Below are positions 1 through 8,376 of a stretch of 60,073 bases of DNA, piece by piece (within the stretch, counting starts at the first letter, position 1; every line of letters begins with the position of its first letter). The stretch comes from Paraburkholderia sp. CNPSo 3274. Its GTDB lineage: Bacteria > Pseudomonadota > Gammaproteobacteria > Burkholderiales > Burkholderiaceae. The notes beneath the pieces are model-generated. The model did no database searches. It worked only from the letters and a program-made list of their open reading frames with translations, and was not told the DNA's origin. The position numbers were made by a program, and so were the translations under genes. The stretch lies in assembly GCF_024206475.1 (NCBI RefSeq), contig NZ_JAMBPR010000058.1, positions 1 to 60,073 of the forward strand. Reading direction: 5' to 3'.

Positions 1-218
1 CTGTGAGAAGTCCGCAGAGCAACGGGATGGCCGAAAGCTTCGTCAAAACGATAAAGCGTGACTACGTCTCATGGATGCCCAAGCCTGATGTCAGAACCGC
101 ACTGCAAAACCTGGCTATCGCGTTTGACCACTACAACGAATCGCATCCGCACAGCGCCTTGAAATACTGCTCGCCACGCGAATTCCGCCAGCGCGCAACT
201 TCACCAACCGAAGCGTGA
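1..218 (+). pseudogene. IS3-family transposase (OrfB) C-terminal end
   Basis: The reading frame is already open at the window edge and stops at 218. It encodes the end of an rve-type integrase domain: an SPQSNGMAESF motif, which carries the last catalytic Glu of DDE transposases, then the usual YNxxHPHSAL and SPREF motifs of IS3 OrfB proteins. The start lies outside the window, so I cannot tell whether the whole gene is intact. Its 3' end abuts a GlcG-like fragment, so the element probably marks a rearrangement border. Confidence 0.85.
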
Positions 219-251
219 CCGCGTGTCCGGTCATGCAGGGGCAAGTCCATT

Positions 252-560
252 TTGAGGGGCGATCATGCACCAGTAGCCACAGGTGAATCGAGCTTCCGGA
301 AAGCGTTTACGGTCGTCACGCTTGGACCGGAGTTCGGTTTCGACCGTTCGAGCGGATTCTTCGAACTGGTGAAGACGAACCCATTTGCGCCGCAACTCGC
401 GACTGTTCATAACGTGATGGCGCTGCCCGGTGCTGTTGCTTTCAAGGCGAATGGGGAGATCGTCGGAGCTTTGGGAATAGGTGGCGCGCCGGGTGGCGAT
501 AAAGACGAAGTCTGTGCGGCCGCTGGTGTCGCCAAGGTCGCGGATCAGTTGCCACATTGA
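252..560 (+). pseudogene. GlcG/HbpS-family (DUF336) heme-binding-like protein, C-terminal fragment
   Basis: The frame keeps the C-terminal half of a GlcG/HbpS-like protein: a KAFTVVT segment, a TVHNVMALPGAVAF strand, an EIVGALGIGGAPGGDKDE segment and a final helix. Family members are usually about 140-170 residues. Only about 90 recognisable residues are present, and the N-terminal helix is missing next to the IS3 end. The nominal ATG at 252 is probably not a native start. It is most likely a truncated, non-functional remnant. Confidence 0.65.
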
Positions 561-1180
561 ACGCGGGCAAGGTTGCGCCTGCCTCACCACCTGGCAAACG
601 ATAGTCATCGTTGTTGGTGCATCGTGCAGCACCGGTGCGAAAAGTCCTGGCAGAATTTCAAGCATTCACCCGCAACTTTGATTCGAATGCACATTCGCGA
701 GTACCTTGGAACGACGCGACCGACCGCGCACGAGAAGGTTACTTTTAGGCTGCGTGCTGTCCGACGCGTCGTTTGAGCTTGTTCGACGCGTGCGATCGTC
801 CATGGGAATGTGAGTGCGTGACAGTAAGTCTCTGCCGACTGGTGATTGGGACTTGATGGAGGGAACCGTCGAGTGCGACTATGCGGTCGGAGTCCTGCAG
901 GCTATGGCGATCGAGAGGCACGAATATCAAACGATATTGAGTGGTACGGGGCAACCTGGGATGTCGGATGCACGGTGTGTTGACTGCCGAATGTCGCGAT
1001 TCTCGTTCTGCCCCGATCGGCTGAGCGGAAAGGCTGTTTGGAGGCAATTGCCCTCATTTAGCACACGACTTGATGATCGTAACGAGCCGAATAAAAATAC
1101 GGCTCGCGCAGAGGTAGGCCCAGCGCAAACGTTCACTGGCGGCTCGCTGCCACTACGGTTGCGCTGCACAGTGAAATTAG
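561..1180. other. Region without a supported gene
   Basis: Several overlapping short frames occur on both strands, but none has a recognisable domain, a good ribosome binding site or sensible composition. The last part, up to the AGGAGG at about 1181, is presumably the promoter region of the small secreted protein that follows. Confidence 0.5.
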
Positions 1181-1189
1181 GAGGCCGCA

Positions 1190-1477
1190 ATGCGGAACTT
1201 TATTTGCATTTCTGTCGTTGTGACAGCGTGCGCAGTTTCAACCACGGTGTTTGCGCAGAGCAGTGGGACGTCGGATCCAGGCGACGGGCGTATTGAGCGA
1301 CTGGAGTACGGCGGCTATGCGAATGCTTCGAGCTACGGCGAATCGGAAGAAAGGCCCTCTCAGGGTGGATCGCAGCAACACGTGCTTTTCGTTTCTCAAC
1401 GTGGCCGCGGGAATGCTTACCACGGCGAGAACTGCCTCGGCCCAGTCAGCTTTTGCAATACCTTCTTTGGCCACTGA
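1190..1477 (+). CDS. Small secreted protein (95 aa), copy A
   Basis: A 95-residue protein with a clear Sec signal peptide: short basic N-terminus, hydrophobic core at about residues 4-20, and probable cleavage after VFA (about residue 22). The mature part is Gly/Ser/Gln-rich and ends in a GENCxGPVSFCNxFFGH block with two cysteines. A strong AGGAGG lies just upstream of the ATG. A same-length paralogue is at 17861, with the same signal peptide and C-terminal block and more change in the middle. Both copies sit immediately upstream of the start of an epoxide-hydrolase-type gene. I do not recognise a function. The two Cys could form a disulfide in the periplasm or outside the cell. Confidence 0.75.
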   Translation: MRNFICISVVVTACAVSTTVFAQSSGTSDPGDGRIERLEYGGYANASSYGESEERPSQGGSQQHVLFVSQRGRGNAYHGENCLGPVSFCNTFFGH

Positions 1478-1495
1478 GAGCGCTCGGGAGTTGCC

Positions 1496-2117
1496 GTGCC
1501 GTACGATCCTTATTCACGGTCTTCAGCATGTCGTCGCTTTATAGAAGCTGCAGCGACAACGGCAATAACAGGCTCGTTGACCCGATTCGCATTTTCCGAA
1601 GGTAGCGCACCCGACATGCAGGTTGTGCAACCGGTGAACGGCGACAAGACTGCAATACGTATGCTTCGGGTTCATGTTCCGGACTCTCTGCTCACTGATC
1701 TGCGAAGACGTATCAACGCGACCCGCTGGCCAGAACGCGAAACGATTACTGACGCTTCGCAGGGTATGCGACTCGTGACGATGCAAAGCCTTGCGCAGTA
1801 CTGGGCAACGTATTATGGCTGGCGCAAGGTCGACGCACGCCTCAATGCACTGCCTCAATACGTGACCGAGATCGACGGACTGGACCTTCACTTCATTCAC
1901 GTTCGTTCAAAGGAGCGCGACGAAGCACGTCGCAATTCCGGTCGCGGTGAGTGTGTTTCTGGATGCAATTTACGCGGCCCCAAAGAGTTGGACTGAAAAA
2001 GCGTATCCAAAGCTGATTCACTATAACCGGCTGCCGAAAGGAGGACACTTTGCGGCTTGGGAGCAGACCCAAGCGTTTGTGGAAGAGGTTCGGGGCAGTT
2101 TCCGGCCGTTACGTTGA
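1496..2117 (+). pseudogene. Epoxide hydrolase (EHN family), internally deleted copy
   Basis: The first about 140 codons encode a Tat-like leader followed by the epoxide-hydrolase N-terminal (EHN) domain, with ATRWPERE and LNALPQYVTEIDG segments. At about 1921 the sequence jumps to the family's C-terminal part, which reads in a different frame from 1923 to the stop at 2115-2117 (KHVAIPVAVSVF ... GGHFAAWE ... SFRPLR). Compared with the near-complete relative at 25099-26423, about 235 codons are missing. These include the HGWPG oxyanion segment and the nucleophilic Asp. The product cannot be an active hydrolase. It lies 18 bases after the small secreted protein. Confidence 0.85.
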
Positions 2118-2206
2118 AACAGGCGTTAGAGATTTTCTGGGTTCCATCGCAGTTTTGCGCAGTCTAGCGCATGTTCGAGATTATTCGATTTATCAGGAGT
2201 TCTGTT

Positions 2207-2554
2207 ATGAAATTTAAGCCATACATGATCGCGTTATTGACTTTGGGGGCCTTGACAGGGATCGCGCCCGTATTTGCACAAACGGATGCACCTGGATCCG
2301 GCGCGGCTGTGCCCAGCAAGAAAGAGATGCGAAAGGAGAATCACCAGCTCGAAGCAAAGGTAAGGCATGAACTCACGCAAACGAAGCACCTCGACTCTTC
2401 CGGGATCACTATATTGGCGCGCGGTGGGAAGATCACGCTCGAAGGCGATGCGCCCGACGACCAGCAGATAAATCTGGCTGCGACCCGTGCTGCTGGCGTC
2501 GCCGGCGTGACGGGCGTGAAGAATAACCTGCATGTTAGAGCAGCAGGTAATTAG
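2207..2554 (+). CDS. BON-domain periplasmic protein, copy A
   Basis: A 115-residue protein with an N-terminal signal peptide (KFKPYMIALLTLGAL... ending FAQ) and one BON domain over about residues 45-112: LDSSGITILARGGKITLEGDA followed by a VAGVTGVKNNLHV strand. BON domains occur in OsmY-like proteins and are thought to bind envelope phospholipids. I chose the ATG at 2207 because AGGAG lies 8 bases upstream and the signal peptide begins there; an in-frame ATG at 2171 would add a poor leader. A homologue is at 28486. In both places the BON gene follows an alpha/beta hydrolase. Confidence 0.85.
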   Translation: MKFKPYMIALLTLGALTGIAPVFAQTDAPGSGAAVPSKKEMRKENHQLEAKVRHELTQTKHLDSSGITILARGGKITLEGDAPDDQQINLAATRAAGVAGVTGVKNNLHVRAAGN

Positions 2555-2652
2555 CGAGGAGCGCGGACAACTCGCAGCGGGCCGGTTAACGGACGGCGTC
2601 GGCCAAGGCCAATTTGAAGCGAAGGCGGGCGCCGCCGTGCCTTGAGAAATTG

Positions 2653-3007
2653 TCAGCATGCGATGCATCCGTCATGGGCGTCGGTGATTGACCGGCAGAT
2701 GGGCACGCCCATTCCGATGCCGTTATCTTTCGTTGTAAAAAAGCTCTCAAAGAGGCGGTTCATATGCATCTGCGCGACACCCGGGCCACTATCCTCGATC
2801 GAACATTGAAGCGTGTCGGCATCCGTTGTATCGGTTCCGATCGTGATCTTTCGCTTCGGGCTTTGCGACTGTTCCATTTGCTGCATCGCGTTGACAGGGA
2901 TATTGACGATGATGGATCGTGAAGAACGGATTGCAACCCGTCTTCTCATGCACCATTTGTGCGAGCGGCTCTGCGGTCGCGCTGTCGCAGCGAATGGAAT
3001 CGACCAC
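2653..3007 (-). pseudogene. Sensor histidine kinase ATPase-domain fragment
   Basis: The minus strand carries the end of a HATPase_c domain: an N-box-like VNAMQQM, a G1 box with DSGPGV, an FESFFTTK F-box and a G2-like GIGMGVPICRSI. The upstream part (VDSIRCDSATAEPLA) is in another frame, so at least one frameshift is present. No dimerisation/His domain or membrane segment remains. The fragment lies next to receiver-domain genes of the opposite strand and may be the relic of their cognate kinase. Confidence 0.65.
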
Positions 3008-3014
3008 TAGTAGC

Positions 3015-3111
3015 GTGACGCTATCGGGCGCAGGCGATGCATAAGCTCAATGCTCGGTCGGTGGCCGAACTCGTCAAGAAGTTGCAGCAGGTGCAGGGGA
3101 CCCCGCAGAAC
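3015..3111 (+). pseudogene. FixJ/NarL-type response regulator, C-terminal remnant (copy A)
   Basis: The segment reads AMHKLNARSVAELVKKLQQVQ, the end of a LuxR-type HTH. It matches the C-terminus of the intact regulator at 10106-10765 almost residue for residue. Before it, a short deletion just after GTGACG breaks the frame and gives a TGA at 3016. The rest of the gene is gone. It is the upstream boundary of the duplicated block that continues with the receiver protein at 3237. Confidence 0.75.
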
Positions 3112-3236
3112 GCCATCCAGGTCCAGGTACATCCCCGTCAATACGAACTGTCACAAGAATCATCCGAAGGTGTGATTGATCCCCCTTTGGCGGGCCTGTA
3201 TTTTGCTGAAAAATTCTACCTTTCTGCATCATTTCG

Positions 3237-3632
3237 ATGACCACCGGACCCCAGATAAAACCAGCGCGCTCGAGTGCAACGATCGCAATGGTAGACGACG
3301 ATGAATCCGTCCGAATGGCGCTGTCCAGTTCGCTGCGTTCGACGAGCTGGAACGTCATTGCCTACGCGTCCGCCAATCATCTTCTGGACGATGCGCACCG
3401 GTCCAAACTGAATCTCGTCGTTGCCGATATCCAGATGCCGGGCATGGACGGCTTTGCGCTGCTTGAATCGATCAAGCTGTGGAAGCGCCCAATTCCTGTC
3501 ATTTTCATTGCGGCGTACGCGAGCCGGGAAGTGCTGGAGCGCGCAAAACGTAACGGCGCGGCAGGCTTCTTGTCGAAGCCCGTGGATGACGCACGACTTC
3601 TCGCACTGGTCGGCGAAGTGCTGAAGAAGTGA
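3237..3632 (+). CDS. Single-domain response regulator receiver protein (copy A)
   Basis: A 131-residue CheY-like receiver domain without an output domain. Visible landmarks are the acidic pair in MVDDDESVR (about residues 20-22), the phospho-acceptor Asp64 in ADIQMPGMDG and the conserved Lys114 in FLSKPVDD. The switch Thr/Ser expected after VIFI is Ala (IAAYA, residue 92), whereas the decayed copy at 9550-9946 has the normal ITAYA. Stand-alone receivers act in phosphorelays or through protein partners. The frame is open from ATG to stop, so this copy can be expressed, but the nearby kinase and LysR genes are broken. Confidence 0.85.
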   Translation: MTTGPQIKPARSSATIAMVDDDESVRMALSSSLRSTSWNVIAYASANHLLDDAHRSKLNLVVADIQMPGMDGFALLESIKLWKRPIPVIFIAAYASREVLERAKRNGAAGFLSKPVDDARLLALVGEVLKK

Positions 3633-3796
3633 CACGGCCGAACGGCGCCGCTATGCCGGCCACCCGCTCTCGCCATCCGAATGTATTAGACGCGCACGCG
3701 CCTGCATAAGACACACACCTGATCGGACGATACCATCGCGCGGCTGACGCGCTTACGCTTGGATCGTCGGCCAGCAAAACACTTGTGAGGTGCGAG

Positions 3797-4141
3797 ATGG
3801 GTCAGCTTTATATGTGACGACAGGGGCTGTGTCGAAAGCGATCGCCAAGCTTGAGGAATGCGTTCAGACCCGCGTCTTGCTGTGGACAACGAGATCCGTC
3901 TCTTTGACCGAAGCCGCGCAGTCGCACTACGTGACGTGTTGCCGCTTGCTCGAAGAACTCGACGAAGCGAACCGGCAGATCGCACTCGAGCATGAGGTCA
4001 ATGGCGGCAAGCTGCGGTTGGTCGTGCACCCCATGCTGGTGAGCGGAACGTTTTCGCGACTGTTGCGGCGCTATCGCGCCATCGCGCCTCATGTGAGTCT
4101 GGTGGTGTCCGTCCAGGACCACGCCACGAACCTGTTCGACG
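3797..4141 (+). pseudogene. LysR-family regulator remnant (copy A)
   Basis: This is homologous to the intact LysR gene at 8377-9351. The native start survives (MxQLYM) but is followed at once by TGA. About 21 codons covering the first HTH helices are deleted, after which the frame continues (VTTGAVSKAIAKLEECVQTR ... VQDHATNLFDG). Homology stops at about 4141, so most of the effector-binding domain is missing. An alternative GTG at 3790 gives an open frame across the deletion, but the DNA-binding helix is incomplete, so function is unlikely. Confidence 0.8.
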
Positions 4142-4672
4142 GACTGATTAGGCGCTGCGAACGATCGCTATGTAGGGCAGGGTTGGCATAAAAGGGTCGC
4201 CTGTTATTCGCGGAAGGAGAACCACCATGACCAACGTTGGCATTGACGTTGCCGATGCAGTTCGCCAGGCGCTGGAACGACGAACGCTTGCCGCAACATC
4301 GGGAAACGGGGAGTGTAAGCCTCCTTCAAATCAGCGCGAGGTTGCAATTCAATGCTAGGTGGCCCGGCAGCTCCAATTTCGGGCTTCACTCCTTGGCGCC
4401 ACAGGTGGACTTACCGAACATACAATCGAAGGTGTTCTGGGGTTCTCGACAACGAATCGGTCGAAGCGACTTCTGAAAACGTGCTTCGCGGCGGCATTGC
4501 ACGAATCGTGGAAGCCAGGGAGACTTCTCTGTTTGAACTTGACAATATCGTGCGCGGCTACGGCGAAAGCCTCTATCGCAAGCGACTTCGCTGACAGCGG
4601 GCGTGTCTTCCGCCGAAAGGGGTGGTCAGCCTGCCGTCAACTGACAATCGCAAATCGAACTCGTCGAATTTT
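4142..4672 (+). other. Junk-like stretch with one short unassigned ORF
   Basis: Downstream of the LysR break there is a 43-codon frame at 4227-4358 with a good Shine-Dalgarno (GGAAGGAGAA). Its product (MTNVGIDVADAVRQAL...) matches no family I recognise. The remainder has no convincing coding signal. It may be debris from the rearrangement that truncated the LysR copy. Confidence 0.35.
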
Positions 4673-4685
4673 TTGGAGGCGAAGA

Positions 4686-5135
4686 ATGATGACCCGAAGT
4701 GAAGACGAAGACACTGTCCGCACGGCAATCAAGGAGTTCTACCGTGCATTTGCCACAAAAGACGTTGCGCTGTTACGATCGGTCGTAACCGAGGACTGGG
4801 AGTACATCCCGGGGCCACCCGGCGCGGCGCCGGGAGCCGATCAAATGGCAAGCGCGTTCGCACGCCTGGCTATCGCACTTCCCGATATGAAAATCGTAGT
4901 TCTCGATCTGCTGCTCCATGGGGATCGTGTCGGCGTTCGCGCTGAAGTCAGCGGTACGCAATCTGGAGAACTACTCGGCATGACGCCGAGCGCGAAGCAG
5001 GTCAAATTTGCCATCCACTCTTTTCATCAGATGCGGGGCTCTTTGATCGCGAAGACATGGCATCTCGAAGATTGGCTTACCGTGTTCCGGCAACTTGGGC
5101 AGTTACCCACGAACCTCGATTCGCATTTGATCTGA
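4686..5135 (+). CDS. SnoaL-like / ester-cyclase-type NTF2-fold protein
   Basis: A 149-residue protein of the SnoaL-like polyketide-cyclase fold. It has an N-terminal helix with FYRAFATKDVALL, an EDWEYIPGPPGAAPGAD segment, a LPDMKIVVLDLLLHGDRVGVR strand pair, a SGELLGMTPSAKQVKF turn and a C-terminal KTWHLEDW strand. These proteins are alpha+beta barrels with varied roles (hydratase, cyclase, isomerase), and the substrate cannot be deduced. I start at 4686 because TTTTGGAGG lies about 8 bases upstream; the open frame extends to 4359 but that part has no family similarity. No obvious operon partner. Confidence 0.75.
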   Translation: MMTRSEDEDTVRTAIKEFYRAFATKDVALLRSVVTEDWEYIPGPPGAAPGADQMASAFARLAIALPDMKIVVLDLLLHGDRVGVRAEVSGTQSGELLGMTPSAKQVKFAIHSFHQMRGSLIAKTWHLEDWLTVFRQLGQLPTNLDSHLI

Positions 5136-5591
5136 CGATCCCCTGAACTTCGCACTAAGCAAGCCCTCTATTCGCATCGCGGCCATATCGCCCGAAACTG
5201 GCTCCAAATCGTATCGCATCAAACGGTCAAGTCATGACTACATTCTGCCGCGCTCCGCGCGCGTCCCGAGACAAAGCGAGGCCGGTCTTCGCGAGTGACG
5301 TGCTCGAACCGAAACTGGCCGGCAAGGCCGCAAGCGATCATCCCCGACGAAAGTCTAGCTGAAGCGACGGCGGCGTTCGTTGATCGCGCAGCGACTGCAG
5401 AAGCTGAACCGGCGCGGCCTTCGCATTGCAGCCTGAACAGGGCGAGCCCTTCCCTCGGGTCTCGATCAGCAGCCCACCGACACGCCAATCGTTGTTTGCG
5501 GGGTCTGCGCGAGCCTCGGCCCCAATTTCAGCGTTAGCAGACTGCTTGTGCCTGCCGCCATTCATCTAATTCCCAACCCGGAGGAATTTGG
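5136..5591. other. No gene recognised
   Basis: This high-GC stretch has short frames on both strands with biased composition and no domains. It precedes an ISNCY fragment and is probably rearrangement debris. Confidence 0.4.
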
Positions 5592-5852
5592 GTGCCAGGC
5601 CCGGGTCAGGCAGGCGCGGCCGGCCGGCCGGGAAATCGTCAGTTGCCCGAGGGCATGGCGCGCCGCGCGTTGGCTGTCCTTCGCGAGCGCTATGCCCTCG
5701 GGCCGACGCTGGCGTGCGAGAAACTGCGCGAATGCCGCGGTATCGCTCTGTCGGCCGAGACGATACGCGCGCTGATGATTGCCGCCGGTCTGTGGATTCC
5801 CCGCAAGGTCAATAGGGCGGCAGCCAGGGGCGCCAGTTTGTACCTCCAGTGA
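5592..5852 (+). pseudogene. ISNCY-family transposase N-terminal fragment
   Basis: The frame encodes GRPGNRQLPEG followed by ALAVLRERYALGPTLACEKLRE and LSAETIRALMIAAGLWIPRK. This is the characteristic HTH region of ISNCY-type transposases (RERY..GPTLA.EKL...ET.R.WM). The catalytic domain is absent. It overlaps the 3' break of the minus-strand CSS-motif pseudogene. Confidence 0.65.
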
Positions 5853-6478
5853 ATGCCAGAGATGAAATCAGCGGAGGACGACACCAGAATGGCAAACGGC
5901 GATGCACGCGATGAGACGCGCGTCGCGTATGCAGCCCGAGGCGCGGATGCTGGCACAAATGTCTCACGATCGTTCAGAAGCCCCGCACCCGTCACCGACT
6001 TCGCCGCAGTCTGTGCACCGTATCTGACACCGTGCGCAAGCGTGTCTGCGAGATAATCACCCTCAATGATGGACAGTACGCCCGTACTCGCGGCTGTCCT
6101 GTCAAACATTGCAAGCACGGGAACGCCGGGCTGGTGCCGAGTCTGCGCGAGAAGGCTTCTTGTCACACCGCCAGTCACGAACAAATAGGCCGACAAGGTG
6201 AACGTCGATCGCTCCGAGTGCGGAAGAGCAGTAAAGACGGCCGTCTGATACGAGCACGACTGCACGTACACAACGCAGTTGCGTCTCCAACTCTGGCAGC
6301 GAAGCCCCGACTTGCTGGCACGATTTGCCGGCGAGCGCCGCAAGCTCGGTCTGACGCCGCGAACTGACGCTATCCAGAATCCGGTCAATCGATGCAACCA
6401 GATCATTGCCGATCAGCTCCTCGCGACCGGTTATCGCAACCTTCGCCGCGTCCAGTTCGACAAAAAATGGCTCGGGCA
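5840..6478 (-). pseudogene. CSS-motif sensor domain (EAL phosphodiesterase family) remnant
   Basis: Two minus-strand frames together form a CSS-motif periplasmic sensor domain. The first part (about 6478-6190) has VASIDRILDSV, a first Cys (GKSCQQV) and the name-giving RLYCSSALG. The second part, after a frameshift at about 6190, has STGVLSIIEGDYLADTLAHGVRYGAQTA and WPF/SPFAILVSSS-like strands. CSS domains normally precede an EAL cyclic-di-GMP phosphodiesterase domain. Here both the first membrane helix (cut by IS5 sequence) and the EAL domain (cut near the ISNCY fragment) are missing. Confidence 0.6.
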
Positions 6479-6480
6479 CG

Positions 6481-6672
6481 CGTGATCCGGAAATGCAATC
6501 AACGCAGAAGGGTGGCAACTGGTACTTCGGGATGAAGATGCATATCGGCGTGGACGCCGACTCGGGCCTGGTCCATACGGTCATTGGAACCGCGGCCAAT
6601 GTTCACGACATTAACGTAGCCCAGGCGTTGCTACATCGTAAAGGAACCGACGTGGTAATTATTCAGCCCGGC
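6481..6672 (+). pseudogene. IS5-family transposase internal fragment
   Basis: It encodes RDPEMQSTQKGGNWYFGMKM followed by HIGVDADSGLVHTVIGTAANVHD and a VAQALLH helix. This is the core region of IS5-group transposases, including the Asp of VDADSG and a WYFGMK motif. No start, no C-terminal Glu region and no terminal repeats are visible. It cuts into the CSS-motif pseudogene. Confidence 0.75.
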
Positions 6673-7258
6673 ATCGGCGAAGGCGCGTTGCCAGCGAAGG
6701 CGTGAGCAAGCGCCTCGCAGAGAGCGCGAGCGTGCTTGCGGCTTGCGCCGCGCGGCGTCAGTGACCGGCCTATCGTATGAAGAAGTACTCAACCCCGCAA
6801 CCATCACAGGGTCGATTTAAATCTGCCGCCTGCCGGGCACGGTGAGTGTCACCATCCTTTGCCCGCTGACGATCCTCGACCGGATCGGGATCGGCAACCT
6901 GGTGCGCGAGAAGTACCAGTTTTCGTAAGCTCTTCACCGCGGCTCACGGAAGGGGAAACGCAATGGATATGTCAGCCATCACCGCCATGAAGGCAGCTTC
7001 CGCGTCGGCTGAAGACGCGCATTAGGAGTAACCCGCCTTGCGCCGCGTGCTTCGCGAGGACGCCCGCACTCACGGATTATTGAATAGCGGTCCGCCTCGC
7101 GGTTCCGGGTACCACTCGACCGCCATACTTGGCAGAGTACTTGCACTCTTCGCAATGCAGATATCGCCTGTTCGCCAGATAGCGAGAACCCTTGCGGAGT
7201 CCGCGGGAAGGGAGAGCGATTATAGGCTGATGTCACTCGTATCTTCGAAGGCCCCACC
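6673..7258. other. No gene recognised
   Basis: Short frames only. A 20-codon frame at 6963 follows a GGAAGGGGAAACGC Shine-Dalgarno-like sequence but has no assignable product. The last 100 bases are presumably the promoter region of the disrupted universal stress gene. Confidence 0.35.
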
Positions 7259-7963
7259 ATGTTCAATATCCCCCTTGTTCCCCTGGACGGCTCGCCCCAG
7301 AGTTCCCACGTCATTGATCTGGCAATCCGCGTGGCAGCGTCAGGTACGGCGACCGTACACCTTCTATGCATTGTCGACCCATCCGAACAGCAGGTGCGTC
7401 TGAAGCGCAACGCCCAGGTGATCTACCAGGACCTCGTCGACCAGCATGGCTTCACGGCCAGCTACGAGAGCGTCAAACGCTTCGTGTGAGCCCTGCGCCA
7501 CGTTGATTCTGAACAGTTCGATCGTCTCGAATGCGCCGCTGGCGAAGAGGCGCAGGTGGACTACGGCGAAGGCGCCCCCACTCGAGATCCGAAGACGGGC
7601 CGCTACCGCCGGCCACGCCTGTTCGTCATGACGTTGAGGTATTCGCGACGCAGCTTGAGGCGCGTGGTCTGGAAGTCCAGCGCAGCTACCGGCTCAAGGA
7701 AACCGCCGAGGCGCTTGCGCAGAAAACGAAAGAGGAATAAAACTCGACCTCATCCTGCTTCACCCGGTGGGGGATTTTACGCGACCACAACCGGGGGAGT
7801 TTCAACTGACCGTCCGGGGAATCTCGCCGTTGTACAGCACTTCTGCGCTGGAAATCCGGCCGACGTTGTCGTCGAACAGGCCCGGCTGCTGAACGCCGAG
7901 GTCATTGTGATGGGACACCATCACTTATCGCGCCTACGGCGTTTGACCAACCCGTCGACATGA
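7259..7963 (+). pseudogene. Universal stress protein (UspA) gene interrupted by IS21 sequence
   Basis: The N-terminal strand/helix of a UspA-family protein is present at 7259-7384 (IPLVPLDGSPQSSHVIDLAIRVA...VHLLCIVD). The C-terminal ATP-binding part is at about 7815-7963 (GNPADVVVEQARLLNAEVIV followed by MGHHHLSRLRR). Between them lies IS21 transposase sequence, and the C-terminus stops early. USPs bind ATP or act as stress chaperones. This copy cannot make a full domain. Confidence 0.75.
7385..7690 (+). mobile_element. IS21-family IstA fragment inside usp
   Basis: The fragment reads QVIYQDLVDQHGFTASYESVKRFV, then in a shifted frame EQFDRLECAAGEEAQVDYGEGAPT and RYRRPRLFVMTLRYSRRS. This is the core of IstA transposases; VDYGEG holds a catalytic acid. 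A frameshift lies at about 7488. No terminal repeats or IstB were found. Confidence 0.75.
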
Positions 7964-8213
7964 GGGATTGTCATCAACAAGTCGCCATGCTCAGCTCTGG
8001 TTGAAGCTCGTGAGAATTGATAACCCCATTTTCCCCAAAATCCGAAATGCAGTCGCTAGACATCAGATTTCGCTGTTTCCGCTCGGCTTGCGCTTATGGA
8101 TCCTGGATCTTCTGGCGCAGACCAGGCGGACATTCACAGCAGGCAAACACGCCGCAGATCCACCGTGCGGCGATGGACCTTTCTGTTGAGCCATGAAACA
8201 AAGGTGTATTCGT

Positions 8214-8233
8214 CATAGGCAGTACTGCCTATG
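8214..8233. promoter_or_regulatory. Perfect 20-bp palindrome
   Basis: CATAGGCAGTACTGCCTATG is its own reverse complement. It lies in a 400-base stretch without genes (7964-8376), 143 bases beyond the stop of the minus-strand LysR gene. It has the form of an operator for a dimeric regulator, but no promoter or downstream gene is evident. It may be a relic. Confidence 0.45.
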
Positions 8234-8376
8234 AAGATCCAGTTGTGCGAAAACGTAAGACATAGCCACCTCCACAAATCATGCCCGCCATTGCGGGCCT
8301 GGCCTCTGCCTGTTTATTTGGCGTGGCGCGCCCTTTTCGCAAATACGGCGCGAGGGGGCGGGGTACGAACACGCCA

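Noticed and set aside
4359..4685. N-terminal extension of the SnoaL-like protein by 109 residues
   Set aside because: No similarity in the extension, and a good ribosome binding site is found directly before 4686.
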